64,000 nt of DNA from Doris montereyensis (Eukaryota > Mollusca > Gastropoda > Nudibranchia > Dorididae), in contig JAXRKP010000236.1 of the NCBI GenBank assembly GCA_037039925.1, positions 267,501-331,500 on the forward strand, in the 5' to 3' direction. Made by a program: the position numbers and the translations under genes. The notes beneath the pieces are model-generated. The model searched no databases, was not told the origin of the DNA, and worked only from the letters and a program-made list of their open reading frames with translations. This document shows, piece by piece, positions 1-64,000 of the stretch. Every line of letters starts with the position of its first letter. Position 1 is the stretch's first letter.

Positions 1-1439
1 AGAATTTATGCTATAGAATGCTTTAATTGTGTTTACAATCATATTGAGACTAACGTGACTTTCTGACTCTGTCCATTGGTTTTTTTTTCTTCAACATAGG
101 TGATTTTTAACAATCTAAATTAGGTTAAGTACAAATGATATTTCTCCTTGCATTTTATATAACTTTGCACATGTCTGTCTGATGTATTGGTTTAAAATGC
201 ATTACCTTGCCTGTCTTTCCATTCAAAGGATAATAAAAAAAAATTTTAAATTGTTATTTTGTATGTCTTTCAAATCAATATTCAATAAAGGTAAAACAAA
301 CACAAAATGTGTAAGGATTTTAAACAATTATTTCCTAATAATTTGCCTTGTGATTCCTGTTGTGCCTATCTGGTTTCCTTGACTCACCAAAATAATTTGA
401 GTGAGTCAGCAAGTCAATTTGATTTTTAATCCACATTGACTTTTTGTTGAGATTCATGTACATGTATTTGAATGCTGACTATGGAAGGGAGAAGGAAGGT
501 TATTTAAAAAAATCTGACTAAAAGATATAGCGCTGATAAAAATAAGACTATAACTACATTTAGTATTTAGTACTACTAGTAGTATAGTATAGACCAAATC
601 AATAATCTCTAAAACAAGATCTTGGCAAAAATAATACATGTACATGTAAGTGTAATAATGTTGTTAAAGGTACTACACACATGTGAGTAATGTCACATTT
701 ATATACCTACCTTTCTTAGACTTCAAACACCCCTCCCTCCTTTTTTCAGAACTCCCCCACCCCCTTTTTTTCCCCATCACCCTACCTTCTGTCGTCTCCA
801 CATTCTCACACTTTCATGGTTTATTATACAATCCAAAAAGATGGATGAGCTCGAACTAAACGTTGTAATGTAAGTACAGAAAGATTGGACCTGTTCTGAG
901 TATTTAATTCTTCTGCTCATTCATGCACTACTTGTGTTGTAAGTTGAATAACAAACAGCATTTCGTCAGAAATTTCAAATTATCATTTTTAATATTGCTT
1001 TATTTGTTTTGTGCATGCTGATCCATGCCATCAGGGTCTTCTGATTTTATCGGTGTTTTGTTTGATTGAAATATTTGTTTTGTTGTTTCATTGTGTTTCA
1101 TGTCTTTGGATTCTTTGAAAACAAAATTCAACGAAACGACGATGTATAATTACTGTATGCACAAAGTGGCTATTACTATATGAGTATTAACTTCAGTAAC
1201 CTACAAGTTTAGGAAAAGTGATGTTTATTAATCGCCTACAGTTTTAGTTTAAATTTCAAAAATCGAAGTAAGAGTTAAAAAAAAAAAACAATTAAACAAC
1301 TGAGGAAAATAAAAGAAAAGATGATAGAATGGAAATAAAAAGAGACAACCCACGAACAGTGCTGCTTTCTTTGTATTTAAAGATTTCTCTCTTTTACTTT
1401 ATTATCATATTCCTATTATTACATTATGTAGGCGTACAT
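1..1439. other. Non-coding, no recognised element
   Basis: AT-rich sequence with short homopolymers. The open frames here are short with no recognisable domain. Nothing further seen. Confidence 0.4.
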
Positions 1440-3270
1440 TCTATCTCTTTTTATTAGTTCCCAATCTATCTTCCGGTGTATGGGTTTTGATGCCAGAAAT
1501 GATCTTTCTCCAGGCTTTCCTGTCCGGACATTTCCTATTTCCTTCTGTGAAGGTTACATTTCTTTGCTATAGTGACTCTTTTGTATGTTCTTTCCACTTT
1601 CTCCAAGGCCTGCCTTTATGCCTTTCACCTTTGGTTTTAGCATTGTATACTGATTTAGCTATTCTCTTCTCATTCATTCCGTTTACACGTCCAAACCATC
1701 TGAGTTGTTTTACTTCTATCTTAGTTTTCATGCCATCACCTGCTTTGGTTTGATATTTTATTGTTGTGTTTCTGGTCTCTTGTACTTAATTTCCCCGGCT
1801 GCGCTTCTTAGATCGAAAATATGACATAAGACAGGGATCGCTGGAGGGCTCCTGTTGCTGAGGGGTTGACAGGATATGAGGGTGATGGCTATTCTTCTTA
1901 GATATTTCATTTCAGCTGCTTATACTTGAACTCTACTGTATTCCATACTGTCTAAAGTTCAGGTTTCACTGCCATAATGGAGAGTAGAACAATAAGCTGT
2001 GTTATATACTGCCATTTGCCATTTTGGTTTTTGTTGACAATTCTTGTTTACATACAAATGTCTTTCATAGACGGTTATATATACATGTAATTGTCATTGC
2101 CTTTCGGGTTCTCTGGCTGATTTCTTCTCTTAAACTTTCCTCTGAGTTAATCATTACTCGTACAATTCTCCCTGCCCAGTTTAAGCTTTGTGTTCTTTAG
2201 TTTCCCTAGTTACTAGCATTGGTTTTGTTTTCTTTGCATTTATTTTCGTTCCTCTTTACTTTGTTCATTATTCAGCATGTTGAAATTATTGTCACTTTCT
2301 GATTTTCCAAATACACCCAAACCTCATTATATTGCCAACAGTTGTGCCATTGGTAACTTGGCGTTATTAAGGGAATGGCGTTATAATGAAAACGCCCATT
2401 TTCAGTATAATACGAATTACAATGAGGGAGATAATCAATGTTTAACTTACCAAGTAGACAATGAAGCAAAAAATGATAACTGCCAAGACAATGTAGGCCT
2501 CCAGCATGTGAATAGGCTATTATAGTATTATATAGAAATAATAGGATCGCCCGGCCTCTTATGTAGTTAAAAAAATAACATCGACAGACACACCCCTATT
2601 TCAAAATGAATTAGTCTAGGGCATGACATTGTTGTGAAGCATAATTCTCGTCACTTAATTTGACCCCATCATTCATAGCCATGCCTACCCCGCTAAGCTA
2701 TTGTCAGGATAAGTGGTCTGGGTCTATGCCGATGCTACTCTTCGTGTGGCTGACCTAGGCCTAAGCAGCGGACGACAAGTGTTGTCTCCAAACCCTAAAT
2801 ACTCCAATTTTAATAAAGAATAAGCTTTGGATCACTAGATCTAGTGTCAGTGTAAAAGTACTAAGACACATATAACACCGATGCTTGCGTGTGCGTAGTG
2901 TGTATGTGACTCCGTGATTTGTGACCACACCAACCTACATTCTACTTCTCTCTACCCACTTGCATCTCTTCGGGGGAAGGGGGTTTGTTGAGTGTATAGC
3001 TAAATCATCAGCAAATGAAAGCATTGATACATTTACTGGTTTGAGTTTCCACACCCCTACATTTATTTTCTTCATTTTTGAGAATGCATCTGTGACTGAA
3101 TCTTTAAATATGATAAACACAGCCCTGTCAAATTCCTATACATGTATATCTACATCAAATTCTGCAGATGTTTCCAGCTATTCTCACTGCACATGTTAGT
3201 TTAGTGTCAACACGTTTGTATAACTCCTATCAAATTTTGCTCTACATTGTGTTCTTTTAAAGAATGCTAC
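1440..3270 (-). pseudogene. Decayed LINE copy (3' half), interrupted
   Basis: On the minus strand this matches the 3' half of the LINE at 15811-19115: the 3' tail at 1455-1500, the RT C-terminal region to about 2310, then from 2998 the FADDL/LSFADD segment and the MKKMNVG...DSVA region to about 3270. Many stops and small indels make it an old copy. A 687 bp insertion (2311-2997) separates the halves. Confidence 0.8.
2311..2997. mobile_element. Insertion inside decayed LINE, possible non-autonomous DNA element
   Basis: The insertion interrupts the LINE exactly between TTTTCCAAA and GCTAAATCATC. Its ends are imperfect inverted repeats: ATACACCCAAACC at the left against ATACACTCAACAAACC read inward from the right. 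Its first 100 bp are related (inverted) to the tandem repeat at 41250-41477. No coding capacity seen. Confidence 0.45.
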
Positions 3271-3769
3271 AGGTGTTTCCATTTGCACGACTTAGGCGCT
3301 TTGATTGCTGTATTTTTTAAAAGGCTTTGTCACTTTGCAATACATTTAGTAATAGTATAGTAGCCTACATGTATTATGTTGCCATCATTTCGTTGACATC
3401 ATCCCGCCAATGTAATCTATTACAATCACACTGCTTTGCTTCCTTAATACGATATATGGTGCAATATTGATTTGTTCCTGTTATGAACTTAAGAGAGGAT
3501 CATTGTGCGCATTTGGTAGACCGCTCTTCTTTTTTTTTTTTAGTTGAGAGGCAAAGGCTGTCAGAGACATAAGAAAAAAAATCTCCTGGGGCACTTAACA
3601 TTCACATTTACAGAGCCGAAGCTTATCCCGGTTTCTAACTACAGCATGTAATATGCAAACAAGCATGGATTTTTTGGAAGTAAAACTGGTTATACACAGG
3701 AAAGGATCAACTAAGAAATGCTCAACCTATTGATCATTGAGGGATATCACTATGAAGCGTACTAGTACC

Positions 3770-4560
3770 AGTACCAGCAAAAGTTAATGCCAGGATACTA
3801 CAACTAAAAATGAGACTGAAGAAAAGAGTAGAGGATCAGATTGAAGAACATCAAAGTGGATTCAAACTAAATAATAGGAAAAATCCTTCCAAGAAATATT
3901 GACGTGCATCTTTGATTTATTGACTTAGAAAGGGCATTTGACACTTTCAAAAGGGTGAACTATGGCATTCTTTGAAGGAACATAGTGTGGAGCAGAAATT
4001 TGACAGAAGCTGTTAAGGGTTTTTTTACAGTAGACTAACGTGTGCAATGAGAGCGGCTGGAAGCTTGTCTAGGGAACTTGATGTGGGCATGGGAGTTGGA
4101 CAGGGCTTGTATCCCTCTTTTGTCTATCATATTTATAGATTTGGTTGCACAGTCATCATCAGAAATGAAGAAAATGAATGTAGGTTATTTACTAGTACTA
4201 GTAAGCATGTGGAGGCTCAAGCCAGTAAATCTATCAACTATTAGCTTTCATTTACTGATGATTTGGCTCTATTTGGAAAAATCAGAGATTGATCTTCACT
4301 AAAAGTATAATGACAATATCAACATGCTAATTAATGAATTAAATATAAGAGGAATGAAAGCAACTGCAAGTGCAAAGAAAACAGGAGTAGTAGTAGATAG
4401 AGAAACAAGGGCATGGAATCTTGGACTAGGCAGAGAGAAATTAGAGCAAGTTCAGATTATCAGCGCTGCAACTACCTAGCAATAATGAGAAACTCAGAGG
4501 GAAAGCTAAGAGAAGAAATCAGCAAGAGAACCCAAAAGGCAATGATATCATAATGATATG
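3770..4560 (+). pseudogene. Decayed LINE copy, RT region
   Basis: Recognisable against the LINE at 25168-28469: the segment before EDQIEEHQSGF (3795-3870), DLEKAF (3920-3950), the TCAMRAAG/DVG-G segment (4035-4110), FADD region (4240-4280) and the KTKTLLVTR region (4370-4460). Heavily mutated with stops. Confidence 0.75.
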
Positions 4561-4847
4561 GTAGGACCTACCAGCAACATCCATCAGCAGCACACCAATA
4601 GGCTAGATAGATCTATCAGAAGAATTACCAATGATGAAATTTATCCTTGGAAGAAAGAGTATTATAATGTTATTATTATATATATAATGTAATGAAAAGA
4701 AACAGCATAGTGAGGAATGTTTTAACAGTTGCCCTATGTTCTACTACTCACTATTTTACTTTAGTAGTGCCTCTCCTATATCTTCTTCTCACTTTATCTG
4801 AAGTCTGCCTTTCGATCCCCTACCTTGGGCGCTAAGAAAAGTAATGG

Positions 4848-4968
4848 TTCATCCTGAGATAACCGCATATGGCGACAAGGTAATTTTCCATGACAGTTTA
4901 ATAAACACCAACAAGCAGATCTAACCTGTTTAACCCGGTGACGCACGTCAGAGTCAGATAAACAAATA
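4848..4968 (+). repeat. Direct repeat of about 121 bp, copy 1
   Basis: Starts TTCATCCTGAGATAACCGCA and ends GAGTCAGATAAACAAATAA. It recurs at 5815-5936 with about 95% identity. Each copy lies just outside or inside one arm of the inverted duplication, so the locus combines inverted and direct repeats. Confidence 0.75.
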
Positions 4969-5115
4969 ATGGCAATACACGTATATAACCGTCCAGGAAA
5001 GGCAATTGTAGGTAAACAGAGATTGTCAACAAAAACCAAAATGGCAGTATACACATTACAACATGGTTTATTGTCCTACTTTACTCTTGACAGTGTTTAT
5101 TATTTAATTGGAATT

Positions 5116-5250
5116 TCCTCATCCACTATTTGCGGTGATCTCACTAATCTCAGGATGAATTAAGAGGAAACAGCAAGATGAAAGTGAAAGATAAGTGCAA
5201 GATTGACAGGTAAGAAGTAGGACCAACCAGAGCACCCACCAGCCGCCCAT
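5116..5250 (+). repeat. Dispersed repeat 'X', copy
   Basis: A family seen about ten times here. Consensus pieces: ATTGAAATTTACCCCTGTCC, ACCATATGTGGTGATCTCAG, GRTGAATTAAGAGGAAACAG, CAAGATGAAAGATAAGTG, AGGAAAGAAGTAGGACCTAC, CAGCAACACCCGCCAACCGC. About 140 bp, no coding capacity, no tRNA-like promoter noticed. This copy spans CATCCACTATTTGCGGTGAT to CCAGCCGCCCATC. Confidence 0.6.
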
Positions 5251-5814
5251 CTATGTCTATGGCAGTGTAGCCTGGACCTTGGATGGTGGGGAATACAGTA
5301 GAGAGAGTACAAGCAGCTGAAATGAAGTGTCTAATTTCAATTTAAGAAGAGTTGTAAGGAAGACTGCTGAAAGAGACAAGGTTGGAAACACATCAGTGGG
5401 AGAGGAGATCAAACCAAAACAGATGGCATAAAAACTAAGATAGAAATAGATCAACTCGGATGGTTTGAGCTAAGCCGTTACTTTTCTTAGCGCCCAAGGT
5501 AGGGGATCGAAAGGCAGACTTCAGATAAAGTGAGAAGAAGATATAGGAGAGGCACTACTAAAGTAAAATAGTGAGTAGTAGAACGTAGGGCAACTGTTAG
5601 AACATTCCTCACTATGTTGTTTCTTTTCATTACATTATATATATAATAATAACATTATAATACTCTTTCTTCCAAGGATAAATTTCATCATTGGTAATTC
5701 TTCTGATAGATCTATCTAGCCTATTGGTGTGCTGTTGATGGATGTTGCTGGTAGGTCCTACTTTTTTTCTATTCCTCTTTCATGTATCTTTTATTTTGCT
5801 GTTACGTTTTAATT

Positions 5815-5936
5815 CATCCTGAGATAACCGCATATGGCGGACAAGGTAATTTTCCATGACAGTTTAATAAACACCAACAAGCAGATCTAACCTGTTTAGC
5901 ATGGTGACACACGTCAGAGTCAGATAAACAAATAAC
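5815..5936 (+). repeat. Direct repeat of about 121 bp, copy 2
   Basis: Second copy of the unit at 4848-4968, differing by a few bases (GGCGGACAAGG against GGCGACAAGG; TTAGCATGGTGACACACG against TTAACCCGGTGACGCACG). Confidence 0.75.
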
Positions 5937-6084
5937 AGTTGACAGCTTGTCGCATGAAGCCGTGCGAGGTCGTGCAACACATCACAGTATGTAGGCCTAT
6001 GTCAAAACGTGATCATTTCTTTATGGAACAAACGTCTCAGATTGTTGCATCTGTTGAACTTACATTTACAACAACAAAAGATGG

Positions 6085-6330
6085 TCAATAGGAATGGCAG
6101 TTATCAATGATAACTGGCTCTACCATGTAAAAATGATGAGAATGACAACCGAATCCCAAAACAAGTATTGTATATTGTATGGCGAGATGTCAGTTGGACA
6201 GAGACCCAGAGGCAGACCGGAGCTGAGACTGAGATATAAAGATACATGCAAATCATCATTGAAAGATTTTAACATTAAGAAAACAACTGGGAAAAGGCAG
6301 CTGAAAATTGAGATGTCTGGAGAAATGTAA
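6085..6330 (+). pseudogene. 3' fragment of a second LINE family (RT C-terminus)
   Basis: Encodes YHVKMMRM, then YGEMSVGQRPRGRPELRLRY KDTCKSSLKDFNI, the typical C-terminal end of a widespread invertebrate LINE reverse transcriptase (YGEL..GKR..GRPKLRFKDT). It lacks the RT core. It differs from the main LINE here, whose C-terminus reads KGRPRRKWEEDIKE. Confidence 0.7.
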
Positions 6331-6344
6331 AAAATGCTCATCAA

Positions 6345-6450
6345 TTTACCCCGACCACCATATGCAATGATCTGAGGGTGCATTCAGAGGAAATAGCGAG
6401 ATGAAAGACATGTGAAAGGAAGATCTCAAGATGTTTTTAGGAGCAACAGC
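6345..6450 (+). repeat. Dispersed repeat 'X', diverged copy
   Basis: ACCACCATATGCAATGATCT GAGGGTGCATTCAGAGGAAA TAGCGAGATGAAAGACATG matches the middle of repeat X. Confidence 0.5.
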
Positions 6451-7464
6451 AAAATATGAAACACATGCGCTACAGTGAAGAAAGGAAAGCAGGATTTATC
6501 AGTCCTAGTTCTACCAGACAACCACCCATTATTTAATACAGTAGTCTCTAGTTGCTGCTAAAATGCATGGTCGAGGAGGTGACAAAGTTATTTGGAACTT
6601 TGGCGAAAGTGCATTTTGACCCAGTACTACTAAGTATTTTTACATTGCCATTCTTGTTTGGAAATACAATATTATATTTAGCAAAAATCTGTTTTTTGTT
6701 GGTTATTAATGTTATTGTTTGGGGTTTGTTTGTTGTTCGTTGGTTTGAGGACAAGACCCAATAGGGCTTCTCATAGATCTGTTACATTACATATTCTTCT
6801 CTCACTTAATACAAGGGGTGGCATGTTGAAGACATTCTGCTGCAACGTTTTTTAATTTTTTGACATCCGTGAGTAAAAATGACACAACCTTTCTCAGATT
6901 TTCTCACCGTGATCAAAGAGAGAGAGGGAGACATTCGGACTGTCTCAGTTGTCTGTCTGGCAGACCTATCGAGTCAGGGAGGGAAGAGGCGGGTAAGGGT
7001 GACCAGAACAGAGACAGCCAAAACTAGTTGCATAATAATTGTTGTGTGTATGTGTATACATGGTCAACATAGATCTAGATGACACACACACACCACATAT
7101 GCATGAATGACAGATTTGTCACTGGGATGAGGCAAAAAGAGATCAAGTTCATTTTTCACAGGAATTAACTTTTTAAATGCAACAAATTGAAGATTGACTT
7201 CCGAAAACCTGTTGCATTTTGACTAAGTCAAGCCAGCTGTTGTTGCAATTTGAGGGGGTAATAAGAATAGTAAAATTTGGTAACATAAATAGCACATGCA
7301 TTATGATGAATCATGCATTTTGGCGGTCTGAAATTTACTGGAGACTACTGTATTATTAAGATTTGTTTTTTACATTTTTGTAAACCTACATGTAACAATG
7401 AAATCATGCTTATAGTATTTATCTGGACATAATTCGTTTAACAAGGAGTAAAGAACAAACCACA
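6451..7464. other. Non-coding, no recognised element
   Basis: AT-rich sequence beyond the proposed OGDH 3' end. No conserved coding segment, tandem array or RNA gene seen. The GAGAGAGAGGGAG tract at 6917-6931 is short. Confidence 0.4.
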
Positions 7465-10400
7465 CAAAAATTAATGAAGATCAGTTTATTTCTCTGAACA
7501 TCTCAAACAAAACAAATGGGACAAAAATCATTTATTTTATGCTTTAAAAAAACATGACAAAAAGAATGTGTAAAAGCTAAAAACAGTTAAAAAGAGGAAA
7601 CCATTAACAAAACTAATAAATTGACTCACAAATGTAATGTATATTATATGTTTTAAGAAACATTCATTTTGGAAAAAATAAATCAGCTGAAATTTCTGTA
7701 TCCTAAACAATCATATGAAAAAGCAATTTTGCTGGCATAATTTATAGTAAATGATAAGAAATCATGGCAAGCAATTTATTACCTAGTAAAACATGGCAGA
7801 CCAATAATTGTCAAGAGTCAGAATTTAAGTAAATTGTACAAGAATAATATGAATAAATAACATATTTCATACGGATGACCATTTCAATTTCAGTAAGAAT
7901 AAAATTCATTCATGTGTCGGGAAAATATAATGTGATTTTCTTCCTATTCCTAGCCTTTGGTATTAATCTGTATTGTAAATGGTAACTCCATCTTTGTGCA
8001 TGCATAATCATTTTATATATTTAAAATAATAATTGTTAAAAAATCTGATTTACAGAATACATACATCTGAGCTAGCATTATTCATTTACATCAATGTAAA
8101 GAAAAACTAAAAATACAAAACAGGACTCTTCCTCAATTGATATCGCATAAGATAATCAAATTAAACTAAATAATTATTATCTGGGTCGCATAATTTTTAG
8201 TCATTAAATGAAGTGACAAATTAAACTAGCAAACTATCACTAAAGTGATGAGGAAAAAAATGCATTCAAAGACACTGCAAATGAATCATAACTTCATTAT
8301 ATCAAACAGACAAGTTATAATATTGATTGTAAGGATTTAAATACAATCTGACACACTATTGAAACACAAAATAAAGGGATACAAACAAATTTAGTTTGTG
8401 AATAATTGCCATAAAGAACTTGAACAGATGGGGATGTCCATTCATTTGTTATAATAAGTTCTGTCACAAAACCACAAGACAATTAAAGAAAACAGACTTA
8501 AAATAACAAAATGGAAATAAATGGCCCAAAGCATATTAATATTAGACCACATCTAAATCTTTCAACTGGACTGTTGTCATAGGCATTGTCATGATGCTCA
8601 TTACATGATGCTCATTACATCTTATGTTATTTCGTTTCCCATCTTTACATCTACTTCTTAGTTTTCAAGATGTAAACTTGAGGAAGAAAAAAAGAAAAGG
8701 AAAAATTAAGTTCTACACCAAAACATCTTGAACGTTCAGGGAATACAAAACATCTCACTTGAAACATTCACACATTTTCCTATGATAATATATCTGCACT
8801 TCAATACATGTATAATATCACAGCATTTTAACAATTTTCTACATGATGGTGACATAATAATAAAAACACAAAAGCAAGAATAAAAGACCCAAACAAACAA
8901 GAAATTTGTTGAGAAGGCCTTCAAATTGGCATTTGGGTTTGAGACAAATGTTTAAAGAACAACACTCAGGATCTATTTTAATTTTTCATCTACCCTGCTG
9001 ATCACTTTAAGGATTCCATTTCAATCTGTATGAAGGAACTAACCCCCCCCCCCCCAACTGAGTTTCTGTTTAAAAAAATTTCATTTCCCTCTGAATGCGG
9101 ATTGAACTCCATTGATAATAAAAAGAAAAGAAGTTTCCTCCTTTGCAAAACCTACAAGACTTTTAGACTGTTAGACATAAGATTATTACAAAGATGTTGA
9201 GTACATTTCATTGTCAACTTGACAAGAAAACGTTGAATGAGGGTCACGGTCGAGCTGCATAAACAAAAGACTGATAGCTAAGTTGCTAATTTGCATCAAT
9301 ACATTAGGATGTAACTTACTGAGTGGTTTAAAACAATAACATTATGAATTCCACAGTATCAGTGTTGGCACTATTAGCGTGGCTAAGATTTCTGAAATTG
9401 TTAGATTTTATTGCTAAAATTAGTACCATAATGTCTTCTAATACTGGTGCTGAAAGGTTGAATAAAATTATAGGATATACCAACCAGGCTGTATTATGCC
9501 CTAGATAAAATCACAAGCATGTTATACCCGTGTGATGTCAAGTACAATTATTAGATCGAGTCCGTATTTGATAATGAGGTTGTGTTCGTAGGCGTGAACG
9601 ATACTATTCCAACTGTTTGATAAAAAAAGTTGAAAACGGCGGCTTAGATGAACGTGAACCAATCCTCTACATAAAAATAAAGCTTTATTAAGTGCACTGA
9701 GTTGTAACTAAGAATGAACATAGCTATTATGAATAGTCTTCCTTTTTCTTTTTGTATTGTCAAGTGAGAAAGATGGAATAATGAAAGGCAAAATAGGTGA
9801 ACAAAGTTGGAAATGAGATAATTAAGAGAGAGAAAAAAGACTCATCAATTATTAGAGATTAACAAGGAGGCCGGTGGCAGAAAAAACCCCAGGAAGGCAA
9901 GACCCCAAAAACATAAGTCTTGTGCCAAGAAAAAAACCCCGAACAGGGAGGAGAAGGCAGTGAAGGAGATGAATGAAATGAATTTAATGATAAAGTATCA
10001 TTGATGAGGAGTTTGATTTGTGAAAACTCCTACATGTTTTTAATGATCTAAAATCAAAGCAAGATAGAATGGTCTGCTGGTCAAAGGACAGATATACAGG
10101 TGATACATAACGTTTAATACATGTAGAGTGGCAACTCTTCAAACAAATTTTCAAAACAAGTATACAGATATTAATGTGATGTCTCATGCACTTGTGACTT
10201 GGCTCAGAACAAGCTCAGTGTGACAGAATGTTTTACTCTTTATTAGTCTCAGCTGCAATTCTAATTTGCATCATACGAAACTTAATTTCAAATACTTTGT
10301 TTCAGCGAATAAAAAAACCCAACATGATATAACATAAAACACATTTTTTTTAAAGAAATTGTTTATTAATGTAAATAAAAACATTAAAGTTATATGAAGT

Positions 10401-11241
10401 TTACACGATGTCTCAGATCTCATTTAAAACTCTTATTTTCTTAAAGGAAAATTGGCACACATCCTCTATTGACAATAGAAAGAATCAATACGATGTGTCA
10501 ATCAGTATATAATTTATGTGCAAAAGGGGACTTTTTATTTTTCGTTTCCACGGCATGGTATCTTTTTGGCTGTTAACCCTTCAGTTAGCAAGAAAACATC
10601 TAAAAAATTTAAACCACATGCAAGTCCTTGTAAATGAAGAAATACATGATCTAAGAAATTGTTATTTCTTTTATAAAAAGTGAACTAAAAACAGAAATTA
10701 TATCCAATCATGAACTGATTACTGTACGCACCAAAGATTGTCTTATAAATCAGTACATGTATTTTTCTACATGTCTTCCACGTCTGAGATCATTTACTTT
10801 TTTCTATTACAAGTGTATAGTGAATATTATTTTTATTCAAAGAAGGAAACAAACTATTTTTGAAAGGTAATAACAAATGGTTATGTTTGGGAACTACAAA
10901 AATATAGAATCTGAATAGATAGACATTTGCTCAAAAGAAGCAACTAAAATGAATCAGAGCATAATATGAAATATATAGGCCCACCCCACCCCACAAACTA
11001 TCATTCTAAAAATCAACCCATATACATATGTTTTATTTTCATATATACAATAATATGTATCAAGTTCATAATAGGTTGAATACCTAGTACGTCAATTTTC
11101 TTTGCAACAAATGCTTTGCTGTTAGAGCTACTACTGCATAGAAATGACATAGGACAAAAGAGTGGTGATGAGTTTAGCTTTCCCCCATTTCCTCCTCTTC
11201 ATATAAAGGACAAGGGAATAGATGGGAGTGTCTTAGTTTGG
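7465..11241 (-). other. Probable OGDH 3' untranslated region
   Basis: This AT-rich stretch has no recognisable coding region or repeat family and follows the OGDH stop without a visible intron. A minus-strand AATAAA at 7485-7490 is followed by a GU-rich tract (TTTTTGTGTGGTTTGTTC, 7455-7472 on the minus strand), the usual layout of a poly(A) site. Other AATAAA motifs, for example near 9680, could give shorter forms. A 10-base C-run lies near 9043. RNA data would be needed for the true end. Confidence 0.45.
7485..7490 (-). terminator. Candidate OGDH polyadenylation signal
   Basis: AATAAA on the minus strand with a downstream GU-rich element within 30 bases. It is one of several candidates in the AT-rich 3' region, chosen for the quality of the downstream element. 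Confidence 0.35.
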
Positions 11242-63019
<51,778 letters not shown>

Positions 63020-63975
63020 CTAATTCATTCATTTGTTAGAAGACATCATGACAAGTAAATCAATATTACAATGGAAAAATATTGCGGTTCACGTTCAAGG
63101 TTGCTTTCCTCAACAACAAACAAAGTATGATATTCCTCCACCGCCATATGTGAAGAGAATAAAAATGCAAGCACCAAAAAAAAAGGTCCTGGAATAAAAA
63201 AATCGTGTACCTAAACAGAATATTTATGTGCTTTCCACTAGACAGCAAGGAATACAGATAAATTGATCCTTAGTATCTCAGACAATAGCATGGCAACATT
63301 CAACTTAAACAGTGTATAAATACAATAATTGCACTAATGTAGATAAATTTATAAACAATGGGCAATAGATATGCAGTTCTCTCAGTGTGATAATACATGT
63401 AGCTCTTTACAATTATCACCATTGTGGCAAACAGATAGACGTTATTATAGCCTTTTTGATTTACTTATTCTCTTTTTTTCACCACCTTCAATGGGTCTAT
63501 TGTTTAAGATAACATAAACACCTCTTACACTATCAAATATTCACAAACAAATGGGATAACTCAGCATTATAAGATTACAAATATATGTAACTGTAATCAC
63601 ACACAATGTATTGAAGGCAGAAATAAGGCAGATAAATACCTTCCTGTTGGCATTTGAATGAGCGTGTCAACAATCCATTCATAAGAAACCTACACAGCTG
63701 CAATCTTATAAAAGCTTTATCATTATTCTTAAATAATTCATCTGTCAGATTTTCAGAACAGCAATGAGGTAAATAAGCACTTTATAAGTAACATAATGAC
63801 AACACAAATTAACATGTCAACAGGTTTATAGTATTTTAACTTACAAATTCCATCTCATTGCACAAAAAGATTCCTAAAACTTAGCTCACACACACACAAG
63901 CAAAAGTATCAAATATAAACATTTTGAAACTGCTAAAAAAAACTTCCAAGTTCATGACCATACACTTACCAACGA
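63020..63975. other. OGDH intron upstream of exon 'a', unassigned
   Basis: AT-rich. I searched the minus strand for the small DHLAVQSLIRAYQ exon expected before the RGH exon and could not find it convincingly. Confidence 0.4.
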
Positions 63976-64000
63976 CAGTATCTACCATTTGTGATATTTC
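63976..64000 (-). CDS. Possible OGDH upstream exon cut by the right edge
   Basis: At the window edge the minus strand ends an open segment at a strong donor, GTAAGTGTATG (GT at 63974-63975). One frame reads EISQMVDTVVG, vaguely like the region before the conserved DHLAVQSLIRAYQ of OGDH. It would end in phase 1, whereas the RGH exons begin in phase 0, so another small exon would be needed in between and I could not find it. Weak call. Confidence 0.25.

Larger units (their letters stand above)
4561..5762. repeat. Large inverted duplication around a LINE fragment
   Basis: The arm 4561-4845 is the near-perfect reverse complement of 5478-5762 (shared inner marker GGGCGCTAAGAAAAGTAA against TTACTTTTCTTAGCGCCC). 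Between the arms lies a plus-strand LINE fragment (about 4970-5470: GKQRLSTKTKMAVYT, then the SVAWTLD-like and RRVVRKT-like segments). The right arm itself continues the LINE (KRP-GRP / RRRYRRG-like), so the left arm is the secondary inverted copy. Confidence 0.75.

Noticed and set aside
63600..63720. Candidate small OGDH exon between the edge exon and exon 'a'
   Set aside because: An acceptor-like GATTGCAG is present, but no frame gives the expected DHLAVQSLIRAYQ-type sequence.

Overview
This is a metazoan genomic window: one large intron-rich gene on the minus strand, dispersed repeats, long microsatellites and a complex satellite. The mix of elements (APE-type LINEs, Penelope-like, piggyBac-like and P-like elements, tRNA-derived SINEs) suits a lophotrochozoan such as a mollusc. 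That placement is inference; no species marker was recognised.

The only host gene I can support is the E1 subunit of 2-oxoglutarate dehydrogenase (OGDH). It runs right to left from about 63019 (or from a possible exon cut by the right edge) to a stop codon at 11242, with a probable long 3' UTR down to about 7465. Sixteen exons in series encode about 872 codons, from an RGH-x(4)-LDPLG segment to the C-terminus; the mitochondrial presequence and first exons lie outside. A seventeenth exon at 62916-63019 is a second version of the exon at 53371-53461. Both begin in phase 0, end in phase 1 and encode the same RGH...LDPL segment, so they look mutually exclusive. Only the 62.9 kb version carries an acidic ADLDSETP motif like the calcium-sensing segment of vertebrate OGDH. 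Ten of the 17 exons carry a one-base frame break although splice sites and flanking residues are conserved. Uncorrected sequence error is the simplest reading.

Layout: 1-7464 lies beyond the gene and holds decayed LINE copies and a complex inverted/direct duplication. 7465-11241 is probable 3' UTR. The last intron (11358-19155) holds a piggyBac-like element (13358-15476) inserted at the TTAA of a dispersed repeat, and a 3.3 kb LINE (15811-19115). Intron 19833-22732 holds a second TTAA-flanked element (19888-22389) split by a 5'-truncated LINE. Intron 24595-34092 holds a 3.3 kb LINE (25168-28469), a SINE and a P-like THAP transposon (29510-31982) interrupted by a 586 bp Penelope-type insertion carrying hammerhead-ribozyme-like motifs. 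Exons from 34093 to 41809 are closely packed with little repeat content. Intron 41810-53370 holds GA/CT/TA/TAA microsatellites, a LINE remnant and a 2.3 kb satellite. Intron 53462-62915 holds a Penelope-like element with RT and GIY-YIG remnants, an inverted tRNA-SINE foldback, more SINEs and a 459 bp tandem duplication.

Nothing here is an operon or a clearly new gene system. The most interesting structures are the paired alternative OGDH exons, the nested P-like/Penelope/hammerhead locus with a LINE-derived patch, the LINE with 69 bp 5' monomers, and the two-tier satellite.
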